A stretch of DNA of 64,000 bases from the NCBI GenBank assembly GCA_028641055.1, contig CM054062.1, positions 140,968,682 through 141,032,681 on the forward strand, in the 5' to 3' direction. The notes beneath the pieces are model-generated. The model was not told the origin of the DNA. It worked only from the letters and a program-made list of their open reading frames with translations, and did no database searches. This document shows positions 12,071 through 23,040 of the stretch, piece by piece (position 1 is the first letter of the stretch; each line of letters begins with the position of its first letter). Source of the DNA: Alopecurus myosuroides (taxonomy: Eukaryota; Streptophyta; Magnoliopsida; Poales; Poaceae). The translations under genes were made by a program, and so were the position numbers.

Positions 12071-14553
12071 AGCCACCTCCTTTTTTTCGGCCTTTTTCTT
12101 TTATTTCTCGAACTCCAGAAAAACAGATCTGAGTCTTTATTTGTAAAATCCATAACAAATTGAAAATTGCTCCAATTTCAATGATTCAAGTTTCTATGGA
12201 TTCAGAATCTTGTGCTCTTTCTATTAGTCACAAAGTTGAAACATGTTTCTGTAATAAATTTTGCACTAAATAATTAAATACAGAAATGACTATTAAAATT
12301 TGAAACTTTGGAAAATCATAACTTGAGTTCTGTTCACCCAAATTGAGCAAACTTGGGCGCTAAAAATTTCTCTTAACAAACTCTACACATTGGTATTTTA
12401 TTTGGTCACAATTGAATTAAATTTGAACATGTTTCCTTCTGTTTACTAAAAGGGGCAGAATAAAAATGCATAATAAATTCAATAATGATCCAAAAATTAT
12501 GTTTAATAGCTCAAAATGTTAAGTGAAACATTTGATACATGTTTTCAACCTTTTCAATACAATTTGTTCACTGTTTTTTCCTAATTAGAGTTGGAGTAAT
12601 AATTCAATACTTTAATTACACCTTTTAAAATGCAAAATTCATAACTTGGGCAATTCAAATCCAATTCCAACATGTAAAATATGTTTTCCATGCAAAATTG
12701 AATAAGCTTTCCAAATATAAACTTTGTTTTCTATTTTGAATAAATTAAATTGCTGAAAACAACTATTTCTAAATTAATGCATTTAAAATTGTCAATTTAA
12801 TAACTTGCTCATCTAAATTCCAAATTCAACAAATGAAATATGTATTCCATCTAAAATTTTGTGTTCTTTCCAAATATAAATTTTGTTATCTGTTTTGAAC
12901 AAATAAAATGGGTGAAAACAATACATGTTTGTGTAGCTCATTTAAGAAGCCAAATCTTATAACTTAATAAATAAAATTCCAAACTTGGTAAACAACATAT
13001 CAAATTGAAGCTATTGTTGTTTTCTTATTGTTTTCATCATCCATGCATCATTCTAATCAACTTTCACATGATGGTTATTTGTAGATCATTTAATTCAACA
13101 TTAATTCATGGGCTTTTCCGCATGCAATCCAAATTGCATATGGGCCCATTTAAATATGTTTACCATGTCAACTAGTTTATTTTGATGCACCCCTTTAACT
13201 TGTCATGCATATAAAATAGGATCATGCTGGATCTTTTGCCGTAGTAGTAACTGTTGCATCCGGTGTTTGTTCTAGTTCGTTGCTTCTTCCCGGATAGGAC
13301 GTTGAGATGATGTGAGCAACGACAAGTTCTTCGGATGTACCTCTACTTGCTGGATCTCAGGCAAGTATACTCACTTGCTACCTATGGCTGCCTTTCATCA
13401 CTTGTTACCGATTCTTTCCGTTGTCCTTATGCTAGCCTTATGATTCGATGCTTGTGTCTCGATCCTATCATATGTTTACCTTGCAGCCATGATATAGCCT
13501 TCCTTCCACTTCCTATTAACTTTTGTTTGTTTACCTTGTTGGCCCTCGTGTCGTAGTTGCATGCTTAGTGTTGTTTGCGCTCAAGTCTTGCTGTCCGTCT
13601 TATCACCTGTTTAGTTTGATAGTTGGGTTTCAACTTAATCAACAACCTGTTAATGTTTTGGGTAATATTAATTTGATGATAAGGCCCCGGCAGGAGGCCC
13701 GGCGTGGTTTTGAGGCCTGCTAGTGTCGAACTTAATTAGGAAAAGGGTCTTGTCCTCCGATCCATGATGAGCGCACTAACTGCATGTGGGAAGCGAGTAT
13801 GGGCGCCCCCCGCAATTCTGATTCGATTCGCATCTCGTCCAAATCACCACACTTAGTTCGGGCTTTCCATTTGATGCATGCATATGCAGGTGCGAGCCCT
13901 TGGCGCCAGGGTGGAACTTTTGTAGTCGGCATTTAGGGCAGCGTGGTCTTCCAGTGCTATGAGGGTCCCCGTTTTCTTCGTGGGGGCTCGATTAGCCGCG
14001 CACGCACAGCACGTGGTTCTTTGGGCTTGATGTGAAGAAGAGTTGGGTTGTGTTGAGTGCCTCGCTTGGTGGAGGTGCATTTCTATCTGGCGGGTCATTC
14101 TTACGTGTACATCCAAATTGGTGCATCCCTGCAGGGTTAAATCTTCTCGAGAAGCCGTGTTGTCCGCGGTTATGGATGACTTGGTGAAAGTGCTGGCTAA
14201 CAAGTACTCAGACAACTTACACGTAACAATGATAAACTTGACTAGTAAGATAGATTACCTCCACCATAAAAATGAATGTCACCTTAATCAACAGTGTGAG
14301 TTTCCTTGGGTTGCTTCCTTAGTAGGGGGTAACGTTGGATGGGTATCGTTTGGTGAGTAGTTGTAGTTGGTTCTGATACGCTATCTTATCCCTTTTCTTT
14401 TAGCAGGTTGTTGTAGCGAGTCTCTGTAGTTAGTTAGTGTAGCCCGCTGCCGCTTCATTGCAATAATCCCTTCCTTTCCGTTGTACCCAAGTATTTGTAT
14501 CTCGTGATGATTGGTTACGCTGGTATCTTGTGAGTATGGGTTATCCACTTGCC

Positions 14554-14807
14554 AGTACTTAACCGTACTGACCCACGAATCATTTTCGTGGCTGCATATT
14601 CCACATTGCAGTCAACAGGTTTGAAGTCTGACGACGTTAGCTTGGGAATCCCTCCGGCTTGGCCTGGGCAGGGATTGGACGCCATCGGTTATCTTCAGGA
14701 CTCTTAGTCCAATTTGTGTCTTGTCCGTAGTCGGACGCTATGTTGTTTCTTCCGCTGTTATTTGGATCTTTGTATTGTATCAGTTGTATCCTTGACTCGT
14801 TTGAGTC
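14554..14807 (+). other. Hairpin chain near the 3' end of LARD-A LTR2
   Basis: AGTAC/GTACT (14554-14569), CCACGAA/TTCGTGG (intact here), CTGCA/TGCAG, GGACT/AGTCC, GTCCG/CGGAC and GACTC/GAGTC (14794-14807), in the same order and spacing as in LTR1. Confidence 0.6.
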
Positions 14808-14950
14808 GTCTTGTATATACCTCCTCTGTTGTTGTGGATTATTCGTGAACTGTTGTAACGTTATCACAAGTGTCAACCTGGAATCAGTTATTATGTGGAT
14901 TTTGGCGGAAATGCTGAAATCTGCATAGTGCCCGATCCCGGGGCGTCACA

Positions 14951-15575
14951 GGACCGATATAGTTTTGAGTGTAGGTGTGTGTGCAAGATATCAAGCGGCT
15001 CATAAGGAAAGCCACTTAGTAGCGGTACATAGGATCTTTTGTTTTTTGGTCATACCTCAAGGTTTGGTTTGTGGTACCCAAAGGGGGCACAATTTTCTCT
15101 CAAGGGCTACACGGAATCGGATTGGGCCGGTGATCAAGATGATAAGAAGTCTACTTCCGAGGCTTGCCAATTTCTTGGTAGGTACTTGGTGAGTTGGTCT
15201 TCCAAGAAGCAAAATTGTATATCTCTCTCCACCGCCGAAGCCGAGTATGTGGCAGCCGCTAGTGCTTGCACCCAATTGCTATGGATGAGGCAAACCCTCA
15301 AAGAGTATGATGTTCACTTGGATAAGGTGCCTCTCATGTGTGACAATGAAAGTACCATCATGATCGCCTACAATCCCGTGCAACACACAAGGACGAAGCA
15401 TATTGATATTCGTCATCATTTCATCCGGGATCATGTGGCAATAGGTGATATGGATCTAGCATATGTCCCCACCAAGGATAATATCGCGGACATCTTCACG
15501 AAGCCACTTGATGATTCAAGATTCATGTTCTTGAGGAATGAGCTAAATATCATCGATTCTAGGAGTTTGACTTGA
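14951..15575 (+). pseudogene. pol: Copia-1 pol, part 2: end of reverse transcriptase and RNase H
   Basis: Pol resumes directly after the second copy of the LARD-A target site GGACC (14951-14955), and the sense continues from 6204. The first about 90 bp are frame-damaged; an open stretch from 15039 to 15575 gives the Copia RNase H: YTESDWAGD, KSTSEACQFLG, LVSWSSKKQNCISLSTAEAEY, LWMRQTL, the DNESTI motif and HTRTKHIDIRHHFIRD. The residues expected in the DSDWAGD, AEAEY and DN positions are present. The gene ends with TGA at about 15573-15575. Better preserved than part 1, but useless without it. Confidence 0.9.
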
Positions 15576-16364
15576 AGATCTTGCACACACCCCTTTAGTT
15601 GATGCGTGTTTGCGTTTAGGTGTAGGCATGGACATAGGGGGAGTGTTATCCTAACACATTGGATTCTCCCTCCACCCATTATGCCCAAAGCAAAAATTCA
15701 TTGGTATCTCTCTTTTTCTAATGTTGAATTGTGAGCTTCAATGTTGAGAATTGGCAATGCACCCAAGATATATCTTCGCGGTTGCATACCATGATCTCTT
15801 ACATGGTGGCTTAGGCCACCAATCTCTTCTTTGTGAAGAGTTGGATCTTAGTTGGGGTTTATTTGATTTGCAATGCATTTCTCTTATTTTCCCTTGCTAA
15901 GTGTTTTCGTAGGAAAATCTCACTCACTTGGTTGTTTTTGTTTGTTTTCTTGCAAATAAGTGGGATAAGTACTACTTTCAGTTTGGTGTTTGTATCCTAA
16001 GCCTTTCTACCTAAAAACCAAACTCTATCTAGCACTCAAGTCACTCCTTTGAAACTAGGAAGTCCCGGATCAGAAGGCAGCCGGAATTTTTGGTACATTT
16101 CTGTACCGGAATTTCCGTGTGGACCCAGAATATCCGGTTCAAACTTGAATAGGAATATCCGGTCCGGTGAATCTTCCACAAATCTGAGGGGGCACGGGTT
16201 GGAGAGACAGTTCCTGCCTTTCTCCCCCAACCTCCTCTTCCACCAAACCGCCGCCCCAGTGATTCCTAGCCCCCCGGGCTACTTCCTCCACGAGATTTTT
16301 GTGTTCTTGGCCGGATCTTGTGCTCCATCTCCTTGGCATCAATCCCATCCAAGAATTTTCATCC
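15576..16364 (+). promoter_or_regulatory. Pol-ORF2 spacer of Copia-1 with CCGG palindromes; candidate internal promoter and 5' leader
   Basis: The 790 bp between the pol stop and the ORF2 start have no open frame of note. At 16080-16170 there are CCGGAATTT..., AATATCCGGTTC and AATATCCGGTCCGG modules, the same type that fills the element's LTRs. From about 16250 the sequence resembles a plant leader (C-rich, 'ccgccccagtgattcctag') ending at the ATG at 16365. No clear TATA box was seen. The modules suggest that the 3' ORF has its own control region; this is inference. Confidence 0.45.
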
Positions 16365-17580
16365 ATGGACGCGGGTAATCTTTAATTTCTTTGAATCTTG
16401 GGGCCCTAACCCTACCCCTCCGTGGATGCATGTTTTTCTTGTCAATGCTTGGTAGTGGATGTTCTCTAGGCCTTCTAATGCATACTAGAGACAATAGGTT
16501 AGCACCTCGTATCACCGATCTAGTTCTGAACCTAGGTGAAGATCAATCCAGTGCTGGATTATTGGAACCAGTATATCCGGTTCAGAACTGAACCGGAATA
16601 TCCGGTTGGGTTCTGTCCCAAAAAATTTAGTACTTTTTTCTCTTCTCTAGGATTGTTACTTGATCTTTTTGTGGATGCTATCCTATTTTTTTGACCGTAT
16701 GATTCCACTTTGTTGACTTGTGTGCACTTACCCCCTTGCTCCCGTCTATGTGCTTCTTTCTCAGGTGGTTCTCAGGCTGACAAGTTGAGCACTCGCAAGC
16801 GTCCTTCCTACAAGGACACTAGTGATGAGGACCCCAGTGACTCTCGGCCTCCGAGGAAAGATGTTGCCAAGGGGAGAGCAAAGTCTGTTGCCTCGAAGCC
16901 ATCCTCACGAAAGAAGAAACGCAAGGAAGTCAGGAAGAACTACAAGCATGATGTGACCACTCAGGAATTTGCCCAGATTCGTCAGAAGGACTGGTACAAC
17001 ATTCCATGGGATATGGACATCGAGGATGCTCGGTTCTGGTGTATGAAGCAGTCCTATATCTTTACTGACATATATTCTGATTACAAGTTTCCAATCCGCC
17101 AGATGATCCCACCAAGTTTCAGTTCATCAAGGACAAGGAGGTATTTGCTGATGCTGCTAGTATTATTGAGCGGTTTGGTCTTGTGAAGCTCATGGAGACT
17201 CGTTGCCCTTACAACACCGATCTTGTGGTCCAGTTCACGTCCACATTGGCTTTTGACTCAAGTGTTGTCTGCAGTTTCAAGTGGATGAACCAGACCACTC
17301 CATGTGAGGCTCAGTTTTTCAAGCTAGGTAATGCTCTTGGCTATAGGTACCGCTCTCATCCACCACTTGGTCACCATATGCATGATGTGGACAGACCTCA
17401 GCGTGAGAAGACTATGGTTGACATGGATGCTCCTAGATACACCATTGGTAAGTTGGAAGGGCTTCTCCCGTTCAATGATCAGCTGGTGCACCTATTTTGG
17501 TCTTTCTTGGTTCCTAGTGGTGGCAATAATGATGCTCTCACCAGTCCGCTTTGCAACCTTCTGATTCTGGCAAAGCAATG

Positions 17581-18481
17581 TGTCGTGGGACATTCACGGC
17601 AGACGTTACCGGGGGTAACTTAGGTTGGGGCAAATCGACTCTGGTGTTTGGGAGAGGGTTTAGCTCGGATTGGACACAAGGGTTATCCTGGTTTAGCCTC
17701 TCCATTGGAGATAATAGCTTACTTACAGCTGGGATCTTATTAGCTATCGATCTAGAGGATCGAACTGCAATGACGCCGAGACCCCAAATCTAGGGTTACA
17801 AATATCGCCGAGACCCCAAATCTAGGCTCGGACTGCAATGTCGCTGAGACCCCAAATCTGGGGTTACAAATATCGCCGAGACCCCAAATCTAGGCTCGGA
17901 CTGCAATATCGCCGAGACCCCAAATCTAGGCTCGGACTGCAATGTCGCCGAGACCCCAAATTTGGGGTTACAAATATCGACCAGACCCCAAATCTAGGCT
18001 CGGACTGCAATGCCGCCGAGACCCCAAATCTAGGCTCGGACTGCAATGTCGCCGAGACCCCAAATCGAGGGTTACAAATACCAGCTCTCGTGTACCTTGA
18101 ATATAGGGTTTCTACTCGAAATCTCTTAATCTCTATGACCTAGGAGCCTGCTTATATGGGCGGCTGGTCTCCTAGTCGTACAAGGTAAAAACTAGGTCAT
18201 ACCATATTAAGAGTCCTAATCTAGGTCTCCTTCGTGACCTCCAAGTCTTGAGTCTCCAACTTGTACAAGGTTTCCGGGTCTTCCAGAATCTTCCTTCTAT
18301 GGCATCTTCCGAAGCTGAGTTATCCCCTGACTCCTCTGGACGGGTAATATTCTGACTCATCTCCTGACTCCTCCTGGCTGGGTATCGCCTCCTGGCCGGG
18401 TCTCCTTCCCGGCCGGGTCTCGCCTCTGGCTGGTCATACTTTCTTTGTCCTTAGGGGTACCAGGTTATCTTTCCCCCAACA
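17581..18481 (-). repeat. 3' LTR (left) of the small Gypsy element, 901 bp
   Basis: Contains about nine tandem units at 17770-18083 that alternate 36-bp ('ggctcggactgcaatgtcgc' core) and 32-bp ('gggttacaaatatcgccgag' core) forms sharing 'gccgagaccccaaatctagg'. A short run of 'ctcctggccgggtct' repeats sits at 18365-18425. Confidence 0.85.
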
Positions 18482-19550
18482 GTAGCCCCCAAGTTTAAGC
18501 TGGATTCGAGCTTGTCTTGTTCTCCTTCATAATCTTGATTTTAGGCATCATGTTTCAGGTGAAGCAGTGAGCTCGATCATCCAGGTTAAACTCCTGAAAT
18601 AAGACAAATAACTATATAAAGGATAAAACCCGGTTATACTTGTTAGACCAACTCATTTTGGCGGTCCTTTTTATCACCATATTTTTCTTCATGGGTTCAT
18701 ACGCCTCCAGGTTTATCTCAATAACATCCCATCAATCATGTTTCTTCCTGGGTTCATATGCCTCCAGGTTACCGAGATAGGTCCTCTCAATATGTCGATG
18801 GTTTAGATGACCCTTTTGCAAACCTTTAACTGTAAGCCGGCTTTCGCATGGATTATCACTACTGCACTCACTCTATAAAACAGGGTCAGTTAAGTCCCCA
18901 TGGGCATGATAACTGATTGAGATTACAGGAGAACAAACATGCCATATAAGTGCGAGTCACATCGAGCTTAAGCAAGATAGGAAAGTATATAATGGCTAGG
19001 ACATAGCCGAGTTACAGGATTGCAGCTGCATCTATGCGATGACGAGCCCCCATAACCAAAAGTGGCATCATGGCCGGGTCATTAGGTTTGAAGCTGTTGC
19101 TTCCATAGAGCAAAGCAGCCCCTAAGACCACTGAGCAATGGTGGGTCTCCTTTTTCAGAAGTCTCCAACACATTGAGATACATAGGACGAAGGCGGGTCT
19201 CCTCTTCCAGGAGTTTCCAGCTCATCGTGATCAATAAAATGCAATGGTGAGACTCTTTTCTTATTTTCCAGCTCATTGACCTGTATGAAACAACATGGCG
19301 GGTCTTCTATCTCTTCGACCAAAATTAAACCGGATGTACGTACCATACCCTCGAAGACGTTAACCCGGCCGATCGTGACGACAGATCCGATTCCAGCCGA
19401 TCCGACTCTGGCCCCCAGCCAAAATCGTCGACGATCTTCTCTCCTTCGGGGTTTGTGATGATCTCTCCGATTACGAGGTTCTTCATGCTTTCCCGAGCTT
19501 ATCCCGTGATGTAAACACATTTGGACGTAGGCCCCACGGTGGGCGCCAAC
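18482..19550 (-). other. Internal domain of the small Gypsy element
   Basis: Mostly non-coding. A short duplication ('gggttcatacgcctccaggt' at about 18693 and its variant at about 18751) lies toward the PPT side. The minus frame 19520-19155 encodes a charged peptide with a repeated ELE...GDPP pattern and no known domain, then stops. Confidence 0.6.
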
Positions 19551-20571
19551 TGTCGTGGGATATTCACGGCAGACGTTACCGGGGGTAACTTAGGTTGGGG
19601 CAAATCGACTCTGGTGTTTGGGAGAGGGTTTAGCTCGGATTGGACACAAGGGTTATCCTGGTTCAGCCTCTCCATTGGAGATAATAGCTTACTTCCAGCT
19701 GGGATCTTATTAGCAATCGATCTAGAGGCTCGAACTGCAATGTCGCCGAGACCCCAAATCTAGGGTTACAAATATCGCCGAGACCCCAAATCTAGGCTCG
19801 GACTGCAATGTCACGGAGACCCCAAATCTGGGGTTACAAATATCACCGAGACCCCAAATCTAGGCTCGGACTGCAATGTCACCGAGACCCCAAATCTAGG
19901 CTCGGACTGCAATGTCGCCGAGACCCCAAATCCGGGGTTACAAATATCGCCGAGACCCCAAATCTAGGCTCGGACTGCAATGTCGCCGAGACCCCAAATC
20001 TAGGCTCGGACTGCAATGTCGCCGAGACCCCAAATCGAGGGTTACAAATATCGCCGAGACCCCAAATCTAGGGTTACAAATACCAGCTCTCCTGTACCTT
20101 GAATCTAGGGTTTCTACTCGAAATCTCTTAATCTCTATGACCTAGGAGCCATCTTATATGGGCGGCTGGTCTCCTAGTCGTACAAGGTAAAAACTGGTTC
20201 ATACCATATTAAGAGTCCTAATCTAGGTCTCCTTCGTGACCTCCAAGTCTTGAGTCTCCAACTTGTACAAGGTTTCCGGGTCTTCCAGAATCTTCCTTCT
20301 ATGGCATCTTCCGAAGCTGTGTTATCCCCTGACTCCTCTGGCCGGGTAATATTCTGAGTCATCTCCTGACTCCTCCTGGCCCGGTCTCGCCTCCTGGCCG
20401 GGTCTCGCCTCCTGGCCGGGTCTCCTTCCTGGCCGGGTCTCGCCTCCTGGCCGGGTCTCCTTCCCGGCCGGGTCTCGCCTCCTGGCCGGGTCTCCTTCCC
20501 GGTCGGGTCTTGCCTCTGGCTGGTCATACTTTCTTTGTCCTTAGGGGTACCAGGTTATGTTTCCCCCAACA
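19551..20571 (-). repeat. 5' LTR (right) of the small Gypsy element, 1021 bp
   Basis: Same as the left LTR but 120 bp longer. The array at 19737-20085 has about ten units, one more than the left LTR, and the 'cctggccgggtctcgcctcc' array (20370-20515) has clearly more copies. Both LTRs were identical at insertion, so these arrays changed length afterwards. Confidence 0.85.
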
Positions 20572-21252
20572 CATTGTATGGAGGATGAGGACCCTACTGC
20601 ATCATACATAGTGGACGTCATGGATATCATCTTCCACGAGCTTTGCAATGTCATGATTGGTGGGAACACTATCCCATATGGACCATATATTATGATGTTG
20701 ATCAAGGAAACAATCTGGAGAGACTTCCATGAGCTGCCTTTGCAAGATCATGACTTCAAGAAGCTATATGTGAAGAGGAAGAAGGATGTTACTGCTGCTC
20801 CTTCTCCTCCTCTTGAGGATGATTCCTCTATGGGAGATGCCCCTTCTAGTTCTCGCAAGGCTAACTCCTCCACTACTGTGCGCAATGTCAGGAAGCTTTC
20901 CTGGTTCTAGCGCAATGTGCTTTGCATGAAGGTGGATATCCACAAGGAGCAGTATTAGGCCTACCACAGAAACACTGTTATGTCCATCTCTCAGCGTCCG
21001 ATACTTTACCATGTGAGTGGTACTACTGGTGATATCCCTGCTGCCTTAGTTCCCGATTCTTATTCATAGTGGGCTTCTAGAGACTGTACCCCTTGGGAGC
21101 AGATTGAGGAGGCTCTTCGTGCCACTGTTGCCTCATCCAGTGCTCCTGTTGGTGATGACTTTGATGAGGATGTGGATGAAGATCAAGAGAGAGACGCCGA
21201 GGGTGCTTCCAAGACGCCAGCTGCAGATTCCTCTGAGCACTCGGATGCTTAG

Positions 21253-21782
21253 CTTGTCTATGGGACGCTAGCGCCACTACCTATCTCCTTTTTGGTGTAT
21301 CGATGCCAAAGGGGGACAAGTAGTCTTAGGCCTACGGGATTTTCATGGGTTTGTGCACACGCATTTGCTTTTATCATTTATTGATAGCTTGTGTCCATTT
21401 CGTTTGTTTCGTGAAATACTTGCTATTTGTCTCGTTTAAACTATGTGTTGTGAGACTATTGTGATACTATCGTTATCTATGATTATCTATGCTCTATGTT
21501 GAGGATTATATATTATTGTGCTTCGGTATAATTGCTATTATCTCTATGCACAAGGTATCTCTTTCAACTTCCTCAACATATTGGTTATGTTTTTTTACTT
21601 TGGCATGTTTGTATTACTTGTTGGAAATTACTCTCCTCATGGATATTGTATTTTTGCATTTGAGGCAAACAAAAGATATGCATATGTGTAGGGGGAGAAA
21701 TTTCCATTTTGTTACAAACATGTACTTGTCGAGGTTTATTGCAAATATTAGTATTGTCATCTAACACCAAAAAGGGGGAGAT
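21253..21782 (+). other. Copia-1 3' untranslated region with polypurine tract at 21769-21782
   Basis: An AT-rich stretch without a credible gene follows ORF2. A first plus-strand purine run ('aaagggggacaag', about 21308-21320) and a second ('aaaaagggggagat', 21769-21782) occur; the second directly precedes the TG of the LTR and matches the Sirevirus PPT form, so it is the real priming site. A further AGGGGGAGAAA run is at about 21690. Confidence 0.7.
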
Positions 21783-23040
21783 TGAAAGTGCATTTCATTT
21801 TTCCGTTGGTTTTGTGTGTTAGTTAACAATACTAAGTACATTATTTATTGAGGTGTTGAGTGTGCAGGTGTTATTTTCAACATACGCATCGATCACTAAA
21901 AGATCAGTGAAGTTAGATCTTTGAGATTTGGGATAGAGAGGAACCACATTATTCCAGGGCAACCGGAATTTCCGGTTAGGAAGATCCCAGCCCAGTTTGA
22001 GACAGAAATGAGCCGGATTATTCCAATCGGATTATTCTGGAACAACCGGAAATATCCGGTTGTGGAAGTTTGGGCTCAAAATGGCTAAGGAATGGAAGTT
22101 AAACTCATAGAAGTCAACGGATTATTGCAACCGGATTATTTCATATCATCCGAATATTCCGGTTCAGGAGCCTGTTCGGGACAGAAGCGAGCTGGATTAT
22201 TGCAACCGGATTATTCGCTCCAATCGGATATTCCGGTAGAAGTCAACGCAGTCGAATTCCAGATATGAAGAATTGAGGCCAACCGGATATTCCGGTTCAA
22301 GTTTGAACCGGATATTCTGGTTCCATTTTTCTGCTCAAACGGCTAGATGTGGGGAGGGGGTATAAATACCCCTCCTCTTCCTCCTTGAGCTCTAGTTTCA
22401 TCCATTGCATTGAATACCATTTATTGAGCTCACCAAATCCTCAATTACTCTCAATCCCTCCCACCAAACTTGTTGATCTTTGGAGGATTGAAGGAGAAGG
22501 CCCCGATCTACATCTTCACCGAGCCGTTCTTCATTTCCCCCTCATTCACAAGAGGGATTTAAGTCTAGGGTTTCCATTTGTGGAGAACCTAGACCTCTTT
22601 CTACACTTGGTGATACTTGGTGTTGGGAGCCCCCAATTTGGTTGTGGGTGTGTGCCCCAAGCTTGTTTTTAAAGGATTCGTTTCCTGCCTCAAAGGGGAT
22701 CAAGAGTGGAAGGTGGACTAGGCCTTTGTGGCAGGTTACATCGAAGAATAGGGTGAGGCCTTTGTGGCAAAGCTCACATCCCTCCAACGAGACGTACTCC
22801 CTTAACAAGGAGGAACTCGGGATTACATCGTGTCTCTGCGTGCTTCATATCGGTTAGCTCGTTCCCTTCCCCTTTACTTGTTGTTGTATTGTGTTTGTTG
22901 TTGTTCTTGTCATATAGGTAAATTCACCGTAGTTACATTATCTAGAGAATTTACCTTTGTGTCGAGCATAATCTTGTAGAAATTTTAAAATTGGTCGTAG
23001 CACCTATTCACCCCCTCTAGGTGCCCTTACTATCCGTTTC
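21783..23040 (+). repeat. 3' LTR of Copia-1 (about 1258 bp)
   Basis: Starts TGAAAGTGCATTTCATTTTT right after the polypurine tract and ends CTATCCGTTTCA. The 5' LTR of Copia-2 (60009-61430) starts TGAAAGTGCATTTCG and ends TATACTTTCA, and both share 'gtgtgttagttaacaatac', 'ctttggaggattgaaggaga' and 'cctctaggtgccc'. Upstream of a TATA box (tataaata, 22361-22368) lies a block of CCGGATATTCCGG-like palindromes (21960-22325). It is 164 bp shorter than the Copia-2 LTR, mostly through fewer or shorter palindrome units. Confidence 0.85.

Larger units (their letters stand above)
6205..14950 (+). mobile_element. LARD-A: non-coding retrotransposon with two 4.1-kb LTRs and a 496-bp internal domain
   Basis: LTR1 6205-10328, internal 10329-10824, LTR2 10825-14950, flanked by a perfect 5-bp target duplication GGACC (6200-6204 and 14951-14955) inside the Copia-1 reverse transcriptase. 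Both LTRs begin TGTAACACCCGGGGGA and end GGGGCGTCACA. The primer-binding site TGGTATCAGAGC (10331-10342) complements initiator tRNA-Met. There is no gag, protease or pol anywhere, so it must have been moved by proteins from another element. LARDs such as barley Sukkula and rice Dasheng are known, but their internal domains are several kb; here the LTR is eight times longer than the internal domain. The two LTRs differ at many scattered bases (for example gccaaagaag against gccggagaag), so this copy is clearly older than LARD-B. Confidence 0.9.
10825..14950 (+). repeat. LARD-A LTR2 (4126 bp)
   Basis: Full-length second LTR, alignable to LTR1 throughout with single-base changes and short indels. 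It keeps the C-rich block (about 11280-11925), the tRNA-like element and the hairpin chain. Some motifs decayed in LTR1 are intact here: ACCCACGAATCATTTTCGTGG against ACTTACG in LTR1, and GAGCAACGAC against GAGAAACGAC. Confidence 0.85.
17581..20571 (-). mobile_element. Small non-autonomous Gypsy-type element with minisatellite LTRs
   Basis: Two LTRs (17581-18481 and 19551-20571) around 1069 bp of internal DNA. It reads on the minus strand: PBS GTTGGCGCCCACCGTGGGGC lies at 19531-19550 beside the right LTR, and a polypurine tract (AAACTTGGGGGCTAC, 18482-18496) beside the left one. LTR ends are TGTTGGGGGA and CCCACGACA. The flanks CAATG (17576-17580) and CATTG (20572-20576) match at four of five bases, and the Copia-1 ORF2 frame resumes across the site. 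No pol is present; the internal part has one minus frame (19520-19155, 121 codons) starting 30 bp from the PBS, possibly a gag remnant. Proteins for movement must come from another Gypsy element. Confidence 0.85.
16365..21252 (+). pseudogene. Copia-1 second ORF (Sirevirus 3' ORF), spliced, interrupted and decayed
   Basis: I propose a 10-nt first exon (ATGGACGCGG, 16365-16374), a 390-bp GT-AG intron (16375-16764, 'ggtaatc' to 'tttctcag') and a second exon from 16765. The join is exactly in frame and gives MDAGGSQADKLSTRKR. The protein then has a Lys/Arg/Ser-rich tail (KKKRKEVRKNYK), DWYNIPWDMDIEDARFW, a frame break near 17100, METRCPYNTDLVVQFTSTL, and is cut at 17580 by a small Gypsy element. 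It resumes after 20571 (EDEDPTASYIVDVMD ...), with stops near 20908 and 21069, and ends acidic at about 21252. I recognise no catalytic domain. Sireviruses often carry an extra ORF here, sometimes called env-like, but I see no signal peptide or membrane span, so I do not call it an envelope. Confidence 0.65.
3374..23040 (+). mobile_element. Copia-1: Sirevirus-lineage (Maximus-like) retrotransposon, 5' truncated by the window, nested insertions
   Basis: Element segments are 3374-6204, 14956-17580 and 20577-23040; the rest is LARD-A and a small Gypsy insertion. Order of parts: end of gag, protease, integrase, reverse transcriptase, RNase H, a long spacer, a second 3' ORF, polypurine tract (21769-21782) and 3' LTR (21783-23040). 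The order integrase before reverse transcriptase is diagnostic of Copia. The extra 3' ORF, the AAAGGGGGAGAT tract and the repeated CCGG-centred palindromes in the LTR are known traits of Sireviruses (SIRE/Maximus). The same family starts again at 60009, whose gag ends at 64000 with almost the sequence with which this copy starts at 3374. The 5' LTR and most of gag should lie left of the window. Confidence 0.85.

Noticed and set aside
17770..18083. CRISPR-like array of 32/36-bp repeats
   Set aside because: Units are contiguous without unique spacers, lie in an LTR and occur again in the partner LTR of a plant retrotransposon.
16365..21252. Envelope gene in Copia-1
   Set aside because: No signal peptide or membrane span is visible; position alone is not enough.
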